This document shows positions 43,732-53,322 of a DNA stretch of 64,000 nt, piece by piece (position 1 is the first letter of the stretch; each line of letters begins with the position of its first letter). The stretch is from Methanosarcina sp. 2.H.T.1A.6 (GTDB lineage Archaea > Halobacteriota > Methanosarcinia > Methanosarcinales > Methanosarcinaceae), in assembly GCF_000979455.1 (NCBI RefSeq), contig NZ_JJOY01000048.1:124001-188000 (forward strand). Reading direction: 5' to 3'. A program made the position numbers and the translations under genes. The notes below the pieces were generated by a model. It ran no database searches, was not told the DNA's origin, and was given only the letters and a program-made list of their open reading frames with translations.

Positions 43732-44373
43732 TTACACCACCCTCTCTGATTTCCCCATGGTTGTCGTGACATAGACCGTTCTGAGGTTGTGCTTGCCCTT
43801 ATCGAGGACACGCTCAAGCCTGGCCATAATAGTCTCAATATTCTCGGCAAGGTCATCAGGATTCATAGTCCTTCTGCCGACAGCCACGTGGAAGGTAAGT
43901 CTGTCTTTTGACCTGAGCTTGACTGCATTTTGCTTGCTCTGGATCAGTTCGCCGATATCCTTGTTCGGCATGAGTGGGATAGGCATCTTGCCTCTGGGTC
44001 CCAGAACAATACCAAGGTTCTTACCGATTATCGGCATGAACTGAGTTTCTGCAATAAAAAGGTCGCATTCGTTTGCAAGAGTTCTGGCTCTGTTTTTGTC
44101 AGCTACCAGCTCTTCGAGCTCAACATCAGAAATAACATACGCAGCACCGGCAGCTTTTGCCTTCAGGCCAACGTCACCCTTTGCAAAAACACCGATCTTC
44201 AGCTCTTTTCCGAGCCCGTGCGGAAGAATTACTTCTTCATCGACTCTGTTCTTCGGTTGGTTCATGTCAAGGTTCTTTAAGTTAATCGCCAGATCCACGC
44301 TTTCCGAGAAATTGCGTTTTGGCGACTCCTCAATAACTTTCTTGACAGCTTCCAGTATAGTCTTTTCTACCAT
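43732..44373 (-). CDS. rpl1: Ribosomal protein L1
   Basis: A 213-residue L1: VEKTILEAVKKVIEESPKRNF, VILPHGLGKELKIGVFAKG, LGIVLGPRGKMPIPLMPN, VAVGRRTMNPDDLAENI. The ATG at 44373 has GGGGAGG 6 bases upstream. An upstream in-frame GTG at 44418 was rejected. L1 in methanogens also represses its own operon by binding mRNA. Confidence 0.96.
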   Translation of the reverse strand: MVEKTILEAVKKVIEESPKRNFSESVDLAINLKNLDMNQPKNRVDEEVILPHGLGKELKIGVFAKGDVGLKAKAAGAAYVISDVELEELVADKNRARTLANECDLFIAETQFMPIIGKNLGIVLGPRGKMPIPLMPNKDIGELIQSKQNAVKLRSKDRLTFHVAVGRRTMNPDDLAENIETIMARLERVLDKGKHNLRTVYVTTTMGKSERVV

Positions 44374-44608
44374 CTTGTTCCTCCCCGTAGTGTTTGAACT
44401 CAGTGTCCAGACAGCCACTCCGGCTTACTACGGTGGTTGTAGGGGCTCCCATCCGGGTCTGTTACTCTTAACAGTAAGCCACCAATAACTTTCTCTAAGC
44501 TATTCCAGTAGAACACTGTTCAAGGCTCTTGTGCTATTAGTGGTATCCAATTTAAAACTATTGGTGTGTAGACAGACCACGGATTAAAAGGTAAAAGGAG
44601 AAGAAGGT
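44374..44608 (-). promoter_or_regulatory. Leader between L11 and L1 genes
   Basis: The 235-base spacer separates rpl11 from the L1-P0-L12 run and is long for this compact cluster. The minus strand holds GC-rich stretches (GGATGGGAGCCCC, CCGTAGTAAGCCGGAGTGGC) that could fold. It probably contains its own promoter and, by analogy with Methanococcus L1 autoregulation, a possible L1-binding site. No definite match to the L1 site consensus is claimed. Confidence 0.35.
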
Positions 44609-45094
44609 TTACCATTCCTCGCTTGCAAGCAAATCGTCAAATTTGCCTTCATCGAGTGCCTTCTGGCAGTCCTTAGCCTTCATTCCCTCTACGTTCACGC
44701 CCATAGGGACACAGGTGCCCATTACCTCTTTCATTGTGGCTTTGAGGTCATAAGCAAGCACGTCTTCCTTTTTCATACGGGCGATCTTTGCAACCTGCGG
44801 GATGGTGAGGTTTCCAACAACCTCGCTTCCTGCATTTCCTGACCCTTTCTGGATCCCCAGTTCTTTCATGACCAGGGATGCGGTCGGAGGGGTGCCTACC
44901 TCGATCTCGACGTTTTTCTTGTCGTCAACAATTATCTTCACAGGGACCTGCATTCCATTGTAGTCCCTTGTTTTTGCATTGATCTTTTCGACCACGTCTT
45001 TTATATTGACCCCGAGCGGACCAAGTGCCGGACCTAATGGTGGTCCGGGATTCGCTTTTCCTCCGGGGACAAGTGCTTCAACAATACTTGTCAT
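44609..45094 (-). CDS. rpl11: Ribosomal protein L11
   Basis: A 161-residue L11: VEALVPGGKANPGPPLGPAL at the N-terminus, GMQVPVKIIVDDKKN, and the C-terminal RNA-binding domain (GNLTIPQVAKIARMKKED, GTCVPMGVNVEG). The longer frame from a TTG at 45142 was rejected; GGTGAG lies upstream of the ATG. Confidence 0.97.
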   Translation of the reverse strand: MTSIVEALVPGGKANPGPPLGPALGPLGVNIKDVVEKINAKTRDYNGMQVPVKIIVDDKKNVEIEVGTPPTASLVMKELGIQKGSGNAGSEVVGNLTIPQVAKIARMKKEDVLAYDLKATMKEVMGTCVPMGVNVEGMKAKDCQKALDEGKFDDLLASEEW

Positions 45095-45216
45095 CTGAGT
45101 CTCACCGGTTTTTATAGTATAAATTTTGTAGATTTGTTTCAATCCACTCTGAGTACTGGTGATTTTTGTTTATTAATAAGCTGGAATGTTTCAGGCGTTT
45201 CCATCCGATTTCTGGC

Positions 45217-45675
45217 TTAGTCTTTCTCTTTTTTGAGTATTCTTACGGTATCGCCGCGAATCGTGATGGGGATCGGAACCACAGCATCGAAGAGTTCCAC
45301 AGTAATTTCCTCATGCCCTTCGTCAACCCTTTTAACCCGGGCTTTTTCTCCCTTGAAGGGTCCAGAGGTGACCTCAATTATAGCCCCTTCCTTGATTCCG
45401 GTCACTATTGGCTTGGGCTTAAGGAAATGCTCGATTTCAGCGATTGAAGAACTCCCTTTAACAATGGCTCTTGCGTGTGGAATTGTCTGGATTGCCAGTT
45501 CCACGATTCCGGACTTTGGGGTCTCGACAAGGACATATCCTTTGAGCTCATCAGGAGCCAGGATTGCCCTTATGTCCAGTCTCTCCTTCTTCGAAATCCT
45601 TGCAAGGGCCATTGCAACTGATCTTTCCTGGTTTGCCGTGGTTTTGATTACGAATATCTGGGAATCCTCACTCAT
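45217..45675 (-). CDS. spt5: Transcription elongation factor Spt5 (NusG)
   Basis: A 152-residue archaeal Spt5 with an NGN domain (QIFVIKTTANQERSVAMALARI, LKGYVLVET) and a KOW domain (IIEVTSGPFKGEKARVKRV). It clamps RNA polymerase with Spt4. Its ATGA overlaps the secE stop; GGGTGGCC is the ribosome site. Confidence 0.96.
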   Translation of the reverse strand: MSEDSQIFVIKTTANQERSVAMALARISKKERLDIRAILAPDELKGYVLVETPKSGIVELAIQTIPHARAIVKGSSSIAEIEHFLKPKPIVTGIKEGAIIEVTSGPFKGEKARVKRVDEGHEEITVELFDAVVPIPITIRGDTVRILKKEKD

Positions 45676-45887
45676 TGGGCCACCCACTGGGGCAACATTG
45701 TCAGCAGTACATAGATAATAAATCCAATTGCGCCCACAGCCAGTATGCCGGCACCTGCAACTTTGGCAATGGTCAAGAACTCTTCCCTGGACGGTTTTTT
45801 CGTAAGTTTCAGGACCCTCAGGTGTGCCCGGATTGCCTGACCAACGCTTTTTGTGGTTATTTTCGGTTCAAATGTGGATTCTGCCAA
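45672..45887 (-). CDS. secE: Preprotein translocase subunit SecE
   Basis: A 71-residue SecE/Sec61-gamma with one C-terminal membrane helix (VAGAGILAVGAIGFIIYVLL) after the amphipathic KPSREEFLTIAK. Start is TTG with GGATGTG about 9 bases upstream. It precedes spt5 with a 4-base overlap. Confidence 0.94.
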   Translation of the reverse strand: MAESTFEPKITTKSVGQAIRAHLRVLKLTKKPSREEFLTIAKVAGAGILAVGAIGFIIYVLLTMLPQWVAQ

Positions 45888-46314
45888 TTAATTCACATCC
45901 AGGTTTTTATATACATCTTTATTTTTTTCTGGAGTTTTACGCGCGGCTCTTCCTTTGTATGCTGCATCTCCGAAATTTGCTTTTATATCACAGAATATCG
46001 GATTTAATATCTCAGGAAGGACGGGCGGATTATATTATTAATTCCTATTATATGAAGATATCACTGGCACGGTCTTTTAAACATCCAAAAATTTAGACGC
46101 AGGATTATTACTCACGTAAACCCCTTATCGTGTCAGTAAATATTTATTCATTTTTGATGCCGAATTGTATCGGCATCATACTGCATTTACCATAAAAATA
46201 GTTTTCGATTGGATTTATATTCCTACGTTCCTTCTTTTTCCTTTAAGAGGAGGAAAACAGTGTTTTTTCCAACCGAGCGTTTTAACCCATTTTACTGTTT
46301 CATTCCTGATCTGA
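45888..46314. other. Spacer between secE and ftsZ
   Basis: AT-rich; no open frame or repeat is evident. It carries the secE promoter region (minus strand) and the ftsZ 3' tail. Confidence 0.4.
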
Positions 46315-47457
46315 TCACTCTACGAAGTCAATTCCGTACTTATATGTAATGTTCTTATCGTTCCCGTGACCGTAAATCTGGGCGGAGGTAACTCCTGTGA
46401 CCACGATCATGGTACGTACTGTCTGTTCGAGGTCAGGATCGATCTGCGCACCCCAGATCAGGCGGGCATTGCTGTCTATGCGGCTGTAGACTTCCTGAAC
46501 CACACACTCGGCTTCCGAAATGGTCATGTCAGGGCCTCCAACCACGTTAACAAGAGCAGAGGTCGCACCTGATATGTCCACGTCAAGGAGCGGGCTGCGC
46601 AGAGCTTTCTGGACAGACTCGACAGCTTTGTTCTCGCCGTCTGCCTCTCCAAGCCCTATCATAGCAACGCCTCCGTTTTGCATCACAGTTCTGATATCTG
46701 CAAAGTCAAGGTTGACAAGTCCGGGCTTTGTAATCAGTTCGGTTATGCCCTTTACTGCTCTCATCAGGACTTCATCCGATACTTTAAAGGCAGCCTGAAG
46801 CGGAAGCCTTGGGACCACTTCAATCAACTTGTCGTTGGGGACAACGATAACTGTGTCGGCAACATCTCTCAGACGCTCGAGACCGGCCTCAGCGTTTGTC
46901 CTCCTTACATGCCCTTCCACGCTGAACGGGAGGGTTACGACTGCAATCGTAAGGGCTCCTGCATCCCTGGCTGCCTCAGCCACTACAGGCGCGGATCCGG
47001 TTCCGGTTCCTCCTCCAAGGCCTGCGGTAATAAAAACCATATCTGAGCCCTGGACGATCTTGTTAATCTCATCAATACTCTCGATTGCAGCATCTTCTCC
47101 TATCTGGGGGAGACTGCCGGCACCAAGTCCTCTAGTTTTCTTTCTCCCTATGAGAATTTTTTTGCCGGAGCGTATATGAAGAAGGTGCTGAGCGTCAGTG
47201 TTCAGAGAAACAAGGTCTGCTCCCTGGATGCCTTCGCCCATCATGCGCTGGATACTGTTTGAACCGCCGCCTCCGCAACCTACTACTTTGATAGTTGTTT
47301 TAAGGCTTCTCAGTATTTCTTCAAGTTCAGCATCCACTTCTAAATTTTCATTAGAGTAATCTGGATCTGAGTACTCTCCCTGCCCGGCGCGTCCTTCCAG
47401 GGCAGATCGAGCAAGGGCTTCTTCCACAATGGACCTCATACTACTGTTTTCCTCCAT
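46315..47457 (-). CDS. ftsZ: Cell division GTPase FtsZ
   Basis: A 380-residue FtsZ. The tubulin signature GGGTGTGS is near residue 147, with [19 protein letters not shown] and the synergy loop [20 protein letters not shown]. It has a 50-residue acidic N-terminal tail and no long C-terminal tail. It polymerises at the division site. M7 (47439, [12 protein letters not shown]), behind GGAGG, is a good alternative start. Confidence 0.96.
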   Translation of the reverse strand: MEENSSMRSIVEEALARSALEGRAGQGEYSDPDYSNENLEVDAELEEILRSLKTTIKVVGCGGGGSNSIQRMMGEGIQGADLVSLNTDAQHLLHIRSGKKILIGRKKTRGLGAGSLPQIGEDAAIESIDEINKIVQGSDMVFITAGLGGGTGTGSAPVVAEAARDAGALTIAVVTLPFSVEGHVRRTNAEAGLERLRDVADTVIVVPNDKLIEVVPRLPLQAAFKVSDEVLMRAVKGITELITKPGLVNLDFADIRTVMQNGGVAMIGLGEADGENKAVESVQKALRSPLLDVDISGATSALVNVVGGPDMTISEAECVVQEVYSRIDSNARLIWGAQIDPDLEQTVRTMIVVTGVTSAQIYGHGNDKNITYKYGIDFVE

Positions 47458-47927
47458 TCTGCTGGGATGATCATTTAACGGATTGTATTAGAAATAAGTA
47501 TACTACAACAAGGAACAAATTATTTTAACCATCACATATACAGTTTCCAATTTAATAGTTTTCCTTTTCCAGTTTTTGAATTTACACTGTATATGCTTAA
47601 TAATTTTATTAATGTTACTCTATTTTCCTGTTTGATTTTATATTCCTTGCTCTTCGGGATTATCTGGTCTGTTTCTCTTTTCTGCCTGCACTTCTCTAAT
47701 TTATTTGTCTCAAATGTATATTTTTTTATTTTGTATGTTTTTTGAGGCTGGTTCCTGTATTTTTATCTTTCCCTTTTTTCCTGATTTTTTTTCATGTTTC
47801 CCCTTAATCTCATACCCGCCCGGAGCTTATTTCTGCTAAATTTTCTGCTCAGGTCGCTGCTCAAGATTCTGTTGGTTCTCTGCCCGGATCCTCTCCCGGA
47901 GTCCGGCAAAAACGGTTATGTTTTCAG
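47458..47927. other. Spacer between ftsZ and the DUF99 gene
   Basis: T-rich on the plus strand; no convincing frame. It should contain the ftsZ promoter. Nothing else is evident. Confidence 0.4.
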
Positions 47928-48518
47928 TTATGCTTTTCCTCTTGATTCCCCAAAGATGATGCCTGTTGCAATTAGATGGGCAACCCTGAGAGGCTCCGGA
48001 ATATTACTTCTTATTGAAGTGAGGCGGACTATCTTTTCTGCGCTTTTTATCCCTATTCCGGTTTTCTGGATATAAGTCGGAGTCCCGTTTTTTTTCGTTA
48101 TCAGCTTTTCTATTTTGCCGGCTTTTTTTATTATGTCCCAGCGCACATCTCCATCGGAGAAATGCCTGAGGGCAGATCGAATCTTTTCAAAATCAGGGTA
48201 GGAACGCATGATTACAATAACAGGAAGTCCTGTCTCTCTGTAAAGTTCCTCTATATCAACAACATTGAAGCCTCCGTAAGTGATTCCATCAAGCATGATA
48301 ATCCTGAGCTGGCCGTAATGCCTGCTATTCTTTATCATCGTGCTTATCACCTCGGTAGCATCAAGTCCGTCTCTGGTGATCTCCGAGCGCAGGACTCCGT
48401 CTATCCAGTCTCCTCCTCTGAAAACAGTTCCTACTATCATTACCCTTTCATTAAGAAGCGCAGAGTCGTCTATGCCCAGAATTCGGATTTCGGGTTTGAT
48501 GTGAAAATCTGAACTCAC
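47928..48518 (-). CDS. DUF99 family protein
   Basis: A 196-residue DUF99 protein: RILGIDDSALLNERVMIVGTVFRGG, IIMLDGITYGGFNVVDIEELY, LPVIVIMRSYPD. The DUF99 fold is related to endonuclease V, but its substrate is unknown; the acidic residues in GIDDSA and MLDGITY fit metal binding. The start is GTG. No ribosome site is clear. Confidence 0.85.
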   Translation of the reverse strand: MSSDFHIKPEIRILGIDDSALLNERVMIVGTVFRGGDWIDGVLRSEITRDGLDATEVISTMIKNSRHYGQLRIIMLDGITYGGFNVVDIEELYRETGLPVIVIMRSYPDFEKIRSALRHFSDGDVRWDIIKKAGKIEKLITKKNGTPTYIQKTGIGIKSAEKIVRLTSIRSNIPEPLRVAHLIATGIIFGESRGKA

Positions 48519-48657
48519 AGGTATCTTTATGTCTGAATTACAAAAATAGTTTGCCGGTTCCCCATGACGCCACTCCCAGCAGAAATCAACGGGAAACTGG
48601 AATTTTTTCTGTAAAAACGGGCACCCCCGAAAGGTCTTTTTTGTGACTCCCTGTTTT

Positions 48658-49983
48658 TTACACGAACATTGTCGTCTCAGGAGGGCTGCTAGGCATCATT
48701 TTTTGCGTATCTGCAGCCACAGATACCTTACCCACTGCTTCGAGGAAATCTTCCATTTCAACGAGTTCCTTATCTTTTCTGACCGCGAACATGCCTGCTT
48801 CAGTGGCAATTGCCTTCAGGTCTGCTCCGCTCATCCCTTCGGTAGCTTTTGCGAGCTTTTTAAAGTCGATTTCTCCCGCAAGAGTCATCCTTTCACAATG
48901 GATCTCGAGGATTTTTCCTCTGGCTTCTACTCCGGGCATCGGAACATGGACAAGCCTATCAAAACGGCCTGGCCTGAGAATTGCAGGGTCAAGGACATCC
49001 GGTCTGTTTGTTGCTGCAATGATCCGAATGTTCTTTCTCTTGTCAAAGCCATCCATTTCTGCAAGAAGCTGCATCAAAGTTCTCTGAACTTCTCTGTCTG
49101 CGCCAGTCGTCTCGTTTAAACGCCTTGCAGCTATCGAATCCAATTCATCTATAAAGATGATACTGGGAGCTTTTTTCCGTGCCATCTCGAAGATTTCCCT
49201 TACCAGTTTGGAGCCGTCCCCAATGTATTTCTGTACAAGTTCAGAACCCACAACTCTGATAAATGTTGCATTGGTTCTATGGGCTACGGCTTTTGCAAGC
49301 AGGGTTTTGCCCGTTCCCGGAAGCCCGTAGAGTAGTACTCCTTTCGGGGGCTCAATCCCTATCCGGGCAAAGCGCTCAGGCTCAATTAGCGGAAGTTCGA
49401 CTGCTTCCTGAAGTTCCTGAATCTGCTCCTCGAGACCACCTATCTGATCATAATCCACTTCAACACTTTCGATAACCTCCATTGCGGCAACAAAAGGCTC
49501 TTCTGTGGAAGGGATAACCTCTGCAATGGCAAGTGTATGCTGGTTCAAGGCAACCTTTGCCCCTGGCAGCAGTTTTTTCTCGTCAATATATTGTGAGACG
49601 TTAACCAGAAACTGAGGTCCGTTACTGCTACGGACAATTATACGATCATTCTTGATCACGTCAATAACCGTACCAATGATCAACGGAGAGGTCTTCATGC
49701 GATCAAGCTCTGACTGAAGCTTTCGTATTTCTCTCTCATACTTGATCTTCTGGTTCTCTAAATAGCGTTTTTCGGACTCTATCTGGCTACACTGCTCTTC
49801 CAGAAAACTGTTGCGGCTTTCAAGTTGCCTCACTCGGTCCTGGACGCTTTCAGTTGACTCCCCCAGCTCTCCAGGCTCGATTCCGTCATACACAGATCCG
49901 GACTTCACAAGGTGACTGCGCATGCTTTCATCCTTACTTTTGGTACTTTCCGTCATGGAGCTCCGAATATTATTTAAGTTCAT
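48658..49983 (-). CDS. pan: Proteasome-activating nucleotidase PAN
   Basis: A 441-residue AAA ATPase. The N-terminal coiled coil (about 45-95) is followed by an OB domain ([20 protein letters not shown]), Walker A GLPGTGKT near 221, Walker [10 protein letters not shown] near 277, and sensor/arginine-finger regions ([21 protein letters not shown]). It unfolds proteins for the 20S proteasome. The C-terminus ends M-F-V, a conservative version of the HbYX docking motif. M10 (49956), behind GGAG, may be the real start. Confidence 0.96.
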   Translation of the reverse strand: MNLNNIRSSMTESTKSKDESMRSHLVKSGSVYDGIEPGELGESTESVQDRVRQLESRNSFLEEQCSQIESEKRYLENQKIKYEREIRKLQSELDRMKTSPLIIGTVIDVIKNDRIIVRSSNGPQFLVNVSQYIDEKKLLPGAKVALNQHTLAIAEVIPSTEEPFVAAMEVIESVEVDYDQIGGLEEQIQELQEAVELPLIEPERFARIGIEPPKGVLLYGLPGTGKTLLAKAVAHRTNATFIRVVGSELVQKYIGDGSKLVREIFEMARKKAPSIIFIDELDSIAARRLNETTGADREVQRTLMQLLAEMDGFDKRKNIRIIAATNRPDVLDPAILRPGRFDRLVHVPMPGVEARGKILEIHCERMTLAGEIDFKKLAKATEGMSGADLKAIATEAGMFAVRKDKELVEMEDFLEAVGKVSVAADTQKMMPSSPPETTMFV

Positions 49984-50013
49984 ACCGTATATAGCGTTTT
50001 CGAAGTGATCAAT

Positions 50014-50499
50014 ATGCAGTGCGAAATATGTGGTGCAGAGATCCGTGAAAAGCCTATATCCGTTACAATTGATAACAGCGAACTCCAGGTCTGCCCGAAA
50101 TGTGCACCGTACGGTAAGCCCGTTGATAAACGGACGCCCGTATCAAGGAAAGTCTCTCCGGTAGTTCGTACGGTATCACGAACTGAAAAGAGGCCAAAGA
50201 AGGATTTCTTCGATATTTTAAAAGATGAACTTCTGGACAACTACGATCAGATTATCCGAGACGCCAGAGAAGCCAAAGGCTGGTCTCTTGAAGATCTGGC
50301 TGAAAACATCAAGGAAAAAGCATCCCTGATCAGAAAGATAGAGCGAAGCGAAATAGTACCCGAAGAATCTGTTAGAAAGAAACTGGAACATGCCCTTAAT
50401 ATCAAACTCACCGAACGCACGGATGCCGCAGGGCAGGAAGTCTCTCACATGAGGAAAGATACTACTCTTGGCGACATAGTAAAAATTAAGCGCAAATAA
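50014..50499 (+). CDS. mbf1: Multiprotein-bridging factor 1 (aMBF1)
   Basis: A 161-residue aMBF1: an N-terminal zinc ribbon (CEICGAEI...CPKCAPYG), a basic linker and an XRE-type helix-turn-helix ([33 protein letters not shown]). Archaeal MBF1 contacts the ribosome or transcription factors. A GTG three codons upstream was passed over for the ATG at 50014. It is divergent from pan across only 30-57 bases. Confidence 0.95.
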   Translation: MQCEICGAEIREKPISVTIDNSELQVCPKCAPYGKPVDKRTPVSRKVSPVVRTVSRTEKRPKKDFFDILKDELLDNYDQIIRDAREAKGWSLEDLAENIKEKASLIRKIERSEIVPEESVRKKLEHALNIKLTERTDAAGQEVSHMRKDTTLGDIVKIKRK

Positions 50500-50687
50500 G
50501 TGTGGGTTTTAACTGTAAAGGTTTTAATTGAGGTTTTTTTTCCAGCAGTAACAATCGTTTCCGGCAGGTTTTTCCTTCCGGAAACAATTCTAATGGAGAG
50601 AGTTTTCATTCTAATAGGTTTTCCTTTAAGCTTCTTGCAATTGTTTTGTCCTCTGCTTTTTTACCCGTCTTAATCTTTGGAGTCGTG

Positions 50688-51530
50688 TTAAAGCTCGATC
50701 TCTATATCATAAACCTTTTCAGGATTTTCTTTATGAATGGTCCAGAAAGGTTCTTCCCCATGCGTTTCAATTAGTTTTAGGGTCCTTTTCGGGATCGTCT
50801 TCGGGCCAAGTACCGCCCCCGGCCTGTCAGGGTCATCAATATAATCAGTTTCCATCATAAAGCGAGTCCCTTCTTCAAGCGCCTGCTCGATTGCTCCTTT
50901 AACCGATATGACCCCTGGAAAAATCCCAAGTTCTTCACACGTATTTACAAGGGGGGGAGAGTAATGTTTGACTACCCTGTACATTTTTATTCCGGTTTTT
51001 TTTGCCCTTTCTGCTATATCCTCAAGTTCGGGCTTTCCCACGCTTTCCGTATGGAGCTGGACTGCGCAGTCCTGTTCTTTTCCGAGAGAAAAGGCATGTT
51101 CCATTATCTCATTCGAGGCTGCCCATATCTCTGGGGGTACGGGATAGTGCGGGCGTCCTGATTTTATTCCAACCGCAAGACCTTTTTCCACATATCCGGC
51201 AGCAATCTCAAGGCCTTTTTTCATGGTTTCCGTAGCTTCTGATAGTTCCATATATTCCGTAAGCTTTGAGATCTCAGCAGGGTGGACCCCGAGAACCGGA
51301 AAAGCCCCAACCCCAATCTCGCGGATTTTTGATGCTATTTCCACGGTTTCGTCAAAGACCGCAAGATAATCCTCAGGTTTCCTGACCGCAATTCCAAGGG
51401 ACCAGCTGGGTTTGGCGACCAGGATTATATGCGTCCCTCCCGATCTCTGAAACTCTTTTACGGCTTCAAGCCCTCTGGCTCTTGGGTCTATATGCATATG
51501 GTTGTCGGTAATCGGAATTTTTGCAGGCAT
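50688..51530 (-). CDS. TatD-family metal-dependent hydrolase
   Basis: A 280-residue TIM-barrel hydrolase: ITDNHMHIDPRARG (H-x-H), VLGVHPAEIS, VQLHTESVGK, VVKHYSP and the metal-binding METDYIDDPDRPG. The family includes TatD nucleases, but the archaeal branch is uncharacterised. AGGAATAAAC before the ATG is a good ribosome site. Confidence 0.88.
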   Translation of the reverse strand: MPAKIPITDNHMHIDPRARGLEAVKEFQRSGGTHIILVAKPSWSLGIAVRKPEDYLAVFDETVEIASKIREIGVGAFPVLGVHPAEISKLTEYMELSEATETMKKGLEIAAGYVEKGLAVGIKSGRPHYPVPPEIWAASNEIMEHAFSLGKEQDCAVQLHTESVGKPELEDIAERAKKTGIKMYRVVKHYSPPLVNTCEELGIFPGVISVKGAIEQALEEGTRFMMETDYIDDPDRPGAVLGPKTIPKRTLKLIETHGEEPFWTIHKENPEKVYDIEIEL

Positions 51531-52031
51531 GTTTATTCCTCGAAAATGTCCTGAAAACTCTCTTCAAAACTCTCTTCAAACTCTCTATTCAGTAGCCTGA
51601 ATTCTAAATCTCTGGAATTTTTATGAAGGGCTTTCTGGATTGTAATACTATAATCTGAATACTAATTGAGCTCTTTGTTGTTTCGTGCGAGTCTCATCAT
51701 AAAAACCAATGAGGTCGTGAATTGAGAATCATCCCCTTCATAGAGAATGACGAAGAGTCACTAATATGTGCAGGCAACGGTTTAATTTGAACAGTGTACC
51801 TATCTTTGTAGGGCACGAGGACAGGATTATATTCTGTGGACCCGTATCTATTTTCCGGATGCATTATTCTATAATACTATTATATTATTACCCAAAAGTT
51901 GAAATATGAGCCTTACGTTGAGTACGCGGCGAGACTCAATTATTCTTTCCAAATTCTTCAAAAGTTTCCCCTTTTTAACTTTTCAATCGCTACGGTTCTT
52001 TTAACACGAACCTTATAGATCTGGTGATAAC
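51531..52031. other. Spacer between the TatD-like gene and isocitrate dehydrogenase
   Basis: AT-rich. Short direct repeats (AAACTCTCTTC, two to three times near 51555-51580) are present. GGTGATAAC at 52023-52031 is the ribosome site for the next gene. No other feature is evident. Confidence 0.4.
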
Positions 52032-53060
52032 ATGACTAAAACCGCAGCAGTAATCAAAGGTGACGGGGTAGGCCCCGAACTTGTGGACGCAATGCTTAAA
52101 GTTGCAGAATCCGCTGGTACTGATATCGAATTCGTGATGTGTGAGGCAGGAGCAGGCTGGTGGGAGCAGCATGGCGGCAATTCCCTTATCCCTGATGAGA
52201 CCTGGCAGATCCTTGATAGCTCTGATGCCTGTTTCAAGGGTCCTACCACAACCCCCGGAGGAATCGGTTCTCCGAGAAGTGTGGCTGTATCCATCAGGAG
52301 AAAGTACGACCTCTATGCAAATGTCAGGCCAATAAAGACCTTCCCGAACTCAAGTGCACCTCTCGGGGATGTCGAGATGGTCTGTGTGCGTGAAGGAACG
52401 GAAGGACTTTACATCGGAGAGGAAATCCAGCTCACAGACGATGTTTCCATTGCAATCAGGAAGATTACCCGCACGGCATCCAGCAAGATTGCCCGGTATG
52501 CCTTTGAAGACGCTAAAAGGAGAGGTTACGACACTGTTGTGCCCATCCATAAAAGCAATATCCTGAAATTGACCTGCGGCTCTTTCTTAGAAGAAGTCGA
52601 AAAGGTTTCAAAGGACTACCCGAACATTGAGGTCTGGCCCTATCATATTGATAACATTGCCCAGCAGCTTATCAAGAACCCCCAGATCTTCAACAAAAAG
52701 GTCCTTCTTTCCACCAACCTCTTCATGGACGTTATCAGTGAAGAATGTTCAGCCCTTGTTGGCAGTATCGGGCTCATTTATTCTGCAAATATCGGGGACA
52801 ATTTTGCAATGTTTGAACCGGCTCACGGCTCGGCCCCGAAGTATGCCGGCCAGGATAAAGTAAACCCTGTTGCAACCGTGCTTGCAGGAGCCTGGATGCT
52901 GGACTACCTTGGTGAAAAAGAGAAGTCTGAAGCCATCTTCAAAGCCACTGAGCGTGTAATCTCCGAAGGCAAGTATGTGACATATGACCTTGGAGGCAGT
53001 GCAAAACTCAGTCAGATGACAGATGAGATCGCAAAATACACAGCAGAAATCCTGAAATAA
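52032..53060 (+). CDS. icd: Isocitrate dehydrogenase (isopropylmalate/isocitrate family)
   Basis: A 342-residue decarboxylating dehydrogenase: IKGDGVGPELVDAMLKVAE, SVAVSIRRKYDLYANVRP, VREGTEGLYIGEE, and the metal site NLFMDVISEECSALVGSIGL with NIGDNFAMFEPAHGSAPKYAG. An isopropylmalate dehydrogenase is the main alternative, since the families are close. The convergent Re-citrate synthase supports isocitrate: in these methanogens an incomplete oxidative TCA branch yields 2-oxoglutarate for glutamate. Confidence 0.85.
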   Translation: MTKTAAVIKGDGVGPELVDAMLKVAESAGTDIEFVMCEAGAGWWEQHGGNSLIPDETWQILDSSDACFKGPTTTPGGIGSPRSVAVSIRRKYDLYANVRPIKTFPNSSAPLGDVEMVCVREGTEGLYIGEEIQLTDDVSIAIRKITRTASSKIARYAFEDAKRRGYDTVVPIHKSNILKLTCGSFLEEVEKVSKDYPNIEVWPYHIDNIAQQLIKNPQIFNKKVLLSTNLFMDVISEECSALVGSIGLIYSANIGDNFAMFEPAHGSAPKYAGQDKVNPVATVLAGAWMLDYLGEKEKSEAIFKATERVISEGKYVTYDLGGSAKLSQMTDEIAKYTAEILK

Positions 53061-53322
53061 GGATTTTGAGCATCTGAAAAATGAGAATCTGAATGCAACC
53101 TAAGCAAAGTAAATGATGAAGACTGATATAAGGTTTTATAAAACTGATCTCAGATCTGAAGAACCTTATACCACTTTATCTAATTCTCTTTCTGATTCTT
53201 TTTCTGATTCTTTTTCTGATTCTTTTTCGTTTGCTTTCTTCTTTTTGTCTTTTATTGATTCTTTGTCCTTCGGTTTCTGATTTTTCTCTGTTATCCCGTA
53301 TATTCTGTTTTCTTTCGCGACT

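Noticed and set aside
53170-53235. TCTTTTTCTGATTC repeats between icd and the citrate synthase gene
   Set aside because: Simple low-complexity run without symmetry or frame; noted only as T-rich 3' flank.
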